From the NCBI GenBank assembly GCA_031254195.1, contig JAIRUW010000036.1, positions 1 through 50,117 of the forward strand: a stretch of 50,117 bases of DNA, read 5' to 3'. Shown here in pieces: positions 49,840 to 50,117 of the stretch. Made by a program: the position numbers and the translations under genes. The notes under the pieces are model-generated. The model saw only the letters and a list, made by a program, of their open reading frames with translations, ran no database searches and had not been told where the DNA came from. Origin of the DNA: Oscillospiraceae bacterium. GTDB taxonomy: Bacteria > Bacillota > Clostridia > Oscillospirales > UBA929. How positions within the stretch are numbered: the first letter of the stretch is position 1; every line of letters begins with the position of its first letter.

Positions 49840-50117
49840 ATGAAAATTGCCATATTGACATTGGGGTGCCGGACAAACCAAGCCGAGTCCGCCGGCATGG
49901 CGGAGCTTTTGCGGTCGCGCGGACATGAGACGGTCGGCAACGAACAGCGAACAGCTGATGACGGGGAGAGGGTGAGCGATACACTCCCGGACGCCATCAT
50001 CGTCAACACCTGCACCGTCACCGCGACCGCCGACAAGAAATCCCGCAACGCCATACGGAAACTGCGAAAACAGTACCCAAAAGCGCTGCTGGCCGTTTGC
50101 GGATGCCTGCCGCAGAC
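49840..50117 (+). CDS. MtaB/MiaB-family methylthiotransferase (3' end outside window)
   Basis: The first 92 residues of a protein that runs off the window end. It starts MKIAILTLGCRTNQAESAGM, followed by IIVNTCTVTATADKKSRNAI and LAVCGCLPQ. These are the three Cys-bearing blocks of the N-terminal UPF0004 domain that binds the auxiliary [4Fe-4S] cluster. The GCRTNQ and TCTVTATADKKSR forms fit MtaB, which methylthiolates t6A37 in tRNA, better than RimO. The ATG at 49840 has AAAGGG nearby. Confidence 0.88.
   Translation, partial: MKIAILTLGCRTNQAESAGMAELLRSRGHETVGNEQRTADDGERVSDTLPDAIIVNTCTVTATADKKSRNAIRKLRKQYPKALLAVCGCLPQ

Overview
The window looks like chromosome of an anaerobic, spore-forming member of Bacillota (class Clostridia). 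The evidence is spmA/spmB, an AbrB/SpoVT-type regulator, an S-layer-homology protein, a four-subunit 2-oxoacid:ferredoxin oxidoreductase, DUF3343 paired with a family V desulfurase, CarD, and an HPr-like protein. Most of the DNA is GC-rich and gene-dense, with short or overlapping junctions. The species cannot be named from sequence alone.

Layout. 1-1521: 3' part of an FtsX-type ABC permease. 1612-1687: tRNA-Thr(CGT). 1741-2487: an AAC(3)-like acetyltransferase. 2632-5718: a translationally coupled cassette on the minus strand, read vsr, cytosine-5 methyltransferase, HNH nuclease, TIR/deoxyribosyltransferase-like protein. It ends near the 3' end of guaA and is bracketed by a 12/13-bp direct repeat (2502-2514 and 6231-6243), so it looks like a small island inserted at the guaA 3' end. 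6231-14594: two membrane GGDEF proteins, then carA, carB and a guaA that has only the ATP-pyrophosphatase part. 14670-18958: pheS, pheT and a CPBP protease. 19034-26291: leuA, cimA, a methyltransferase, asnS and an S-layer protein. 26415-32522: htpG, a P-loop ATPase and korDABC with a phosphoesterase inserted before the last subunit. 32599-35646: carD, ispD, ispF, DUF3343 and a cysteine desulfurase-like enzyme. 35659-38737: secDF, a NusG-II protein and a Gx transporter. 38886-43509: two sugar-type ABC permeases, a small membrane-anchored protein and an 806-residue secreted protein. 43554-43627: tRNA-Gly(TCC). 43685-46659: metF and a short metH. 46715-47808: spmA and spmB. 47940 to the end: abrB, a D,D-carboxypeptidase, an HPr-like protein and the start of an MtaB-type methylthiotransferase.

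The most unusual metabolic signal is in carA-carB-guaA. CarA keeps its fold motifs but has Gly in place of the nucleophilic Cys and Gln in place of the catalytic His, and the adjacent GuaA has no glutaminase domain. Both enzymes therefore look dependent on free ammonia or on a glutaminase encoded elsewhere. The most interesting accessory signal is the restriction-modification cassette, whose last gene is a TIR-like protein with a long helical tail. It has a palindromic operator candidate in its promoter and a set of repeated TGTAGACCA boxes near the presumed attachment site.

Several near-consensus vegetative promoters can be read directly: both tRNAs, pheS and leuA (divergent, with overlapping -10 boxes), htpG, carD, secDF, abrB, the HPr-like gene, the vsr cassette and the GGDEF gene. 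Functions below rest on motif recognition by eye; no database search was run.
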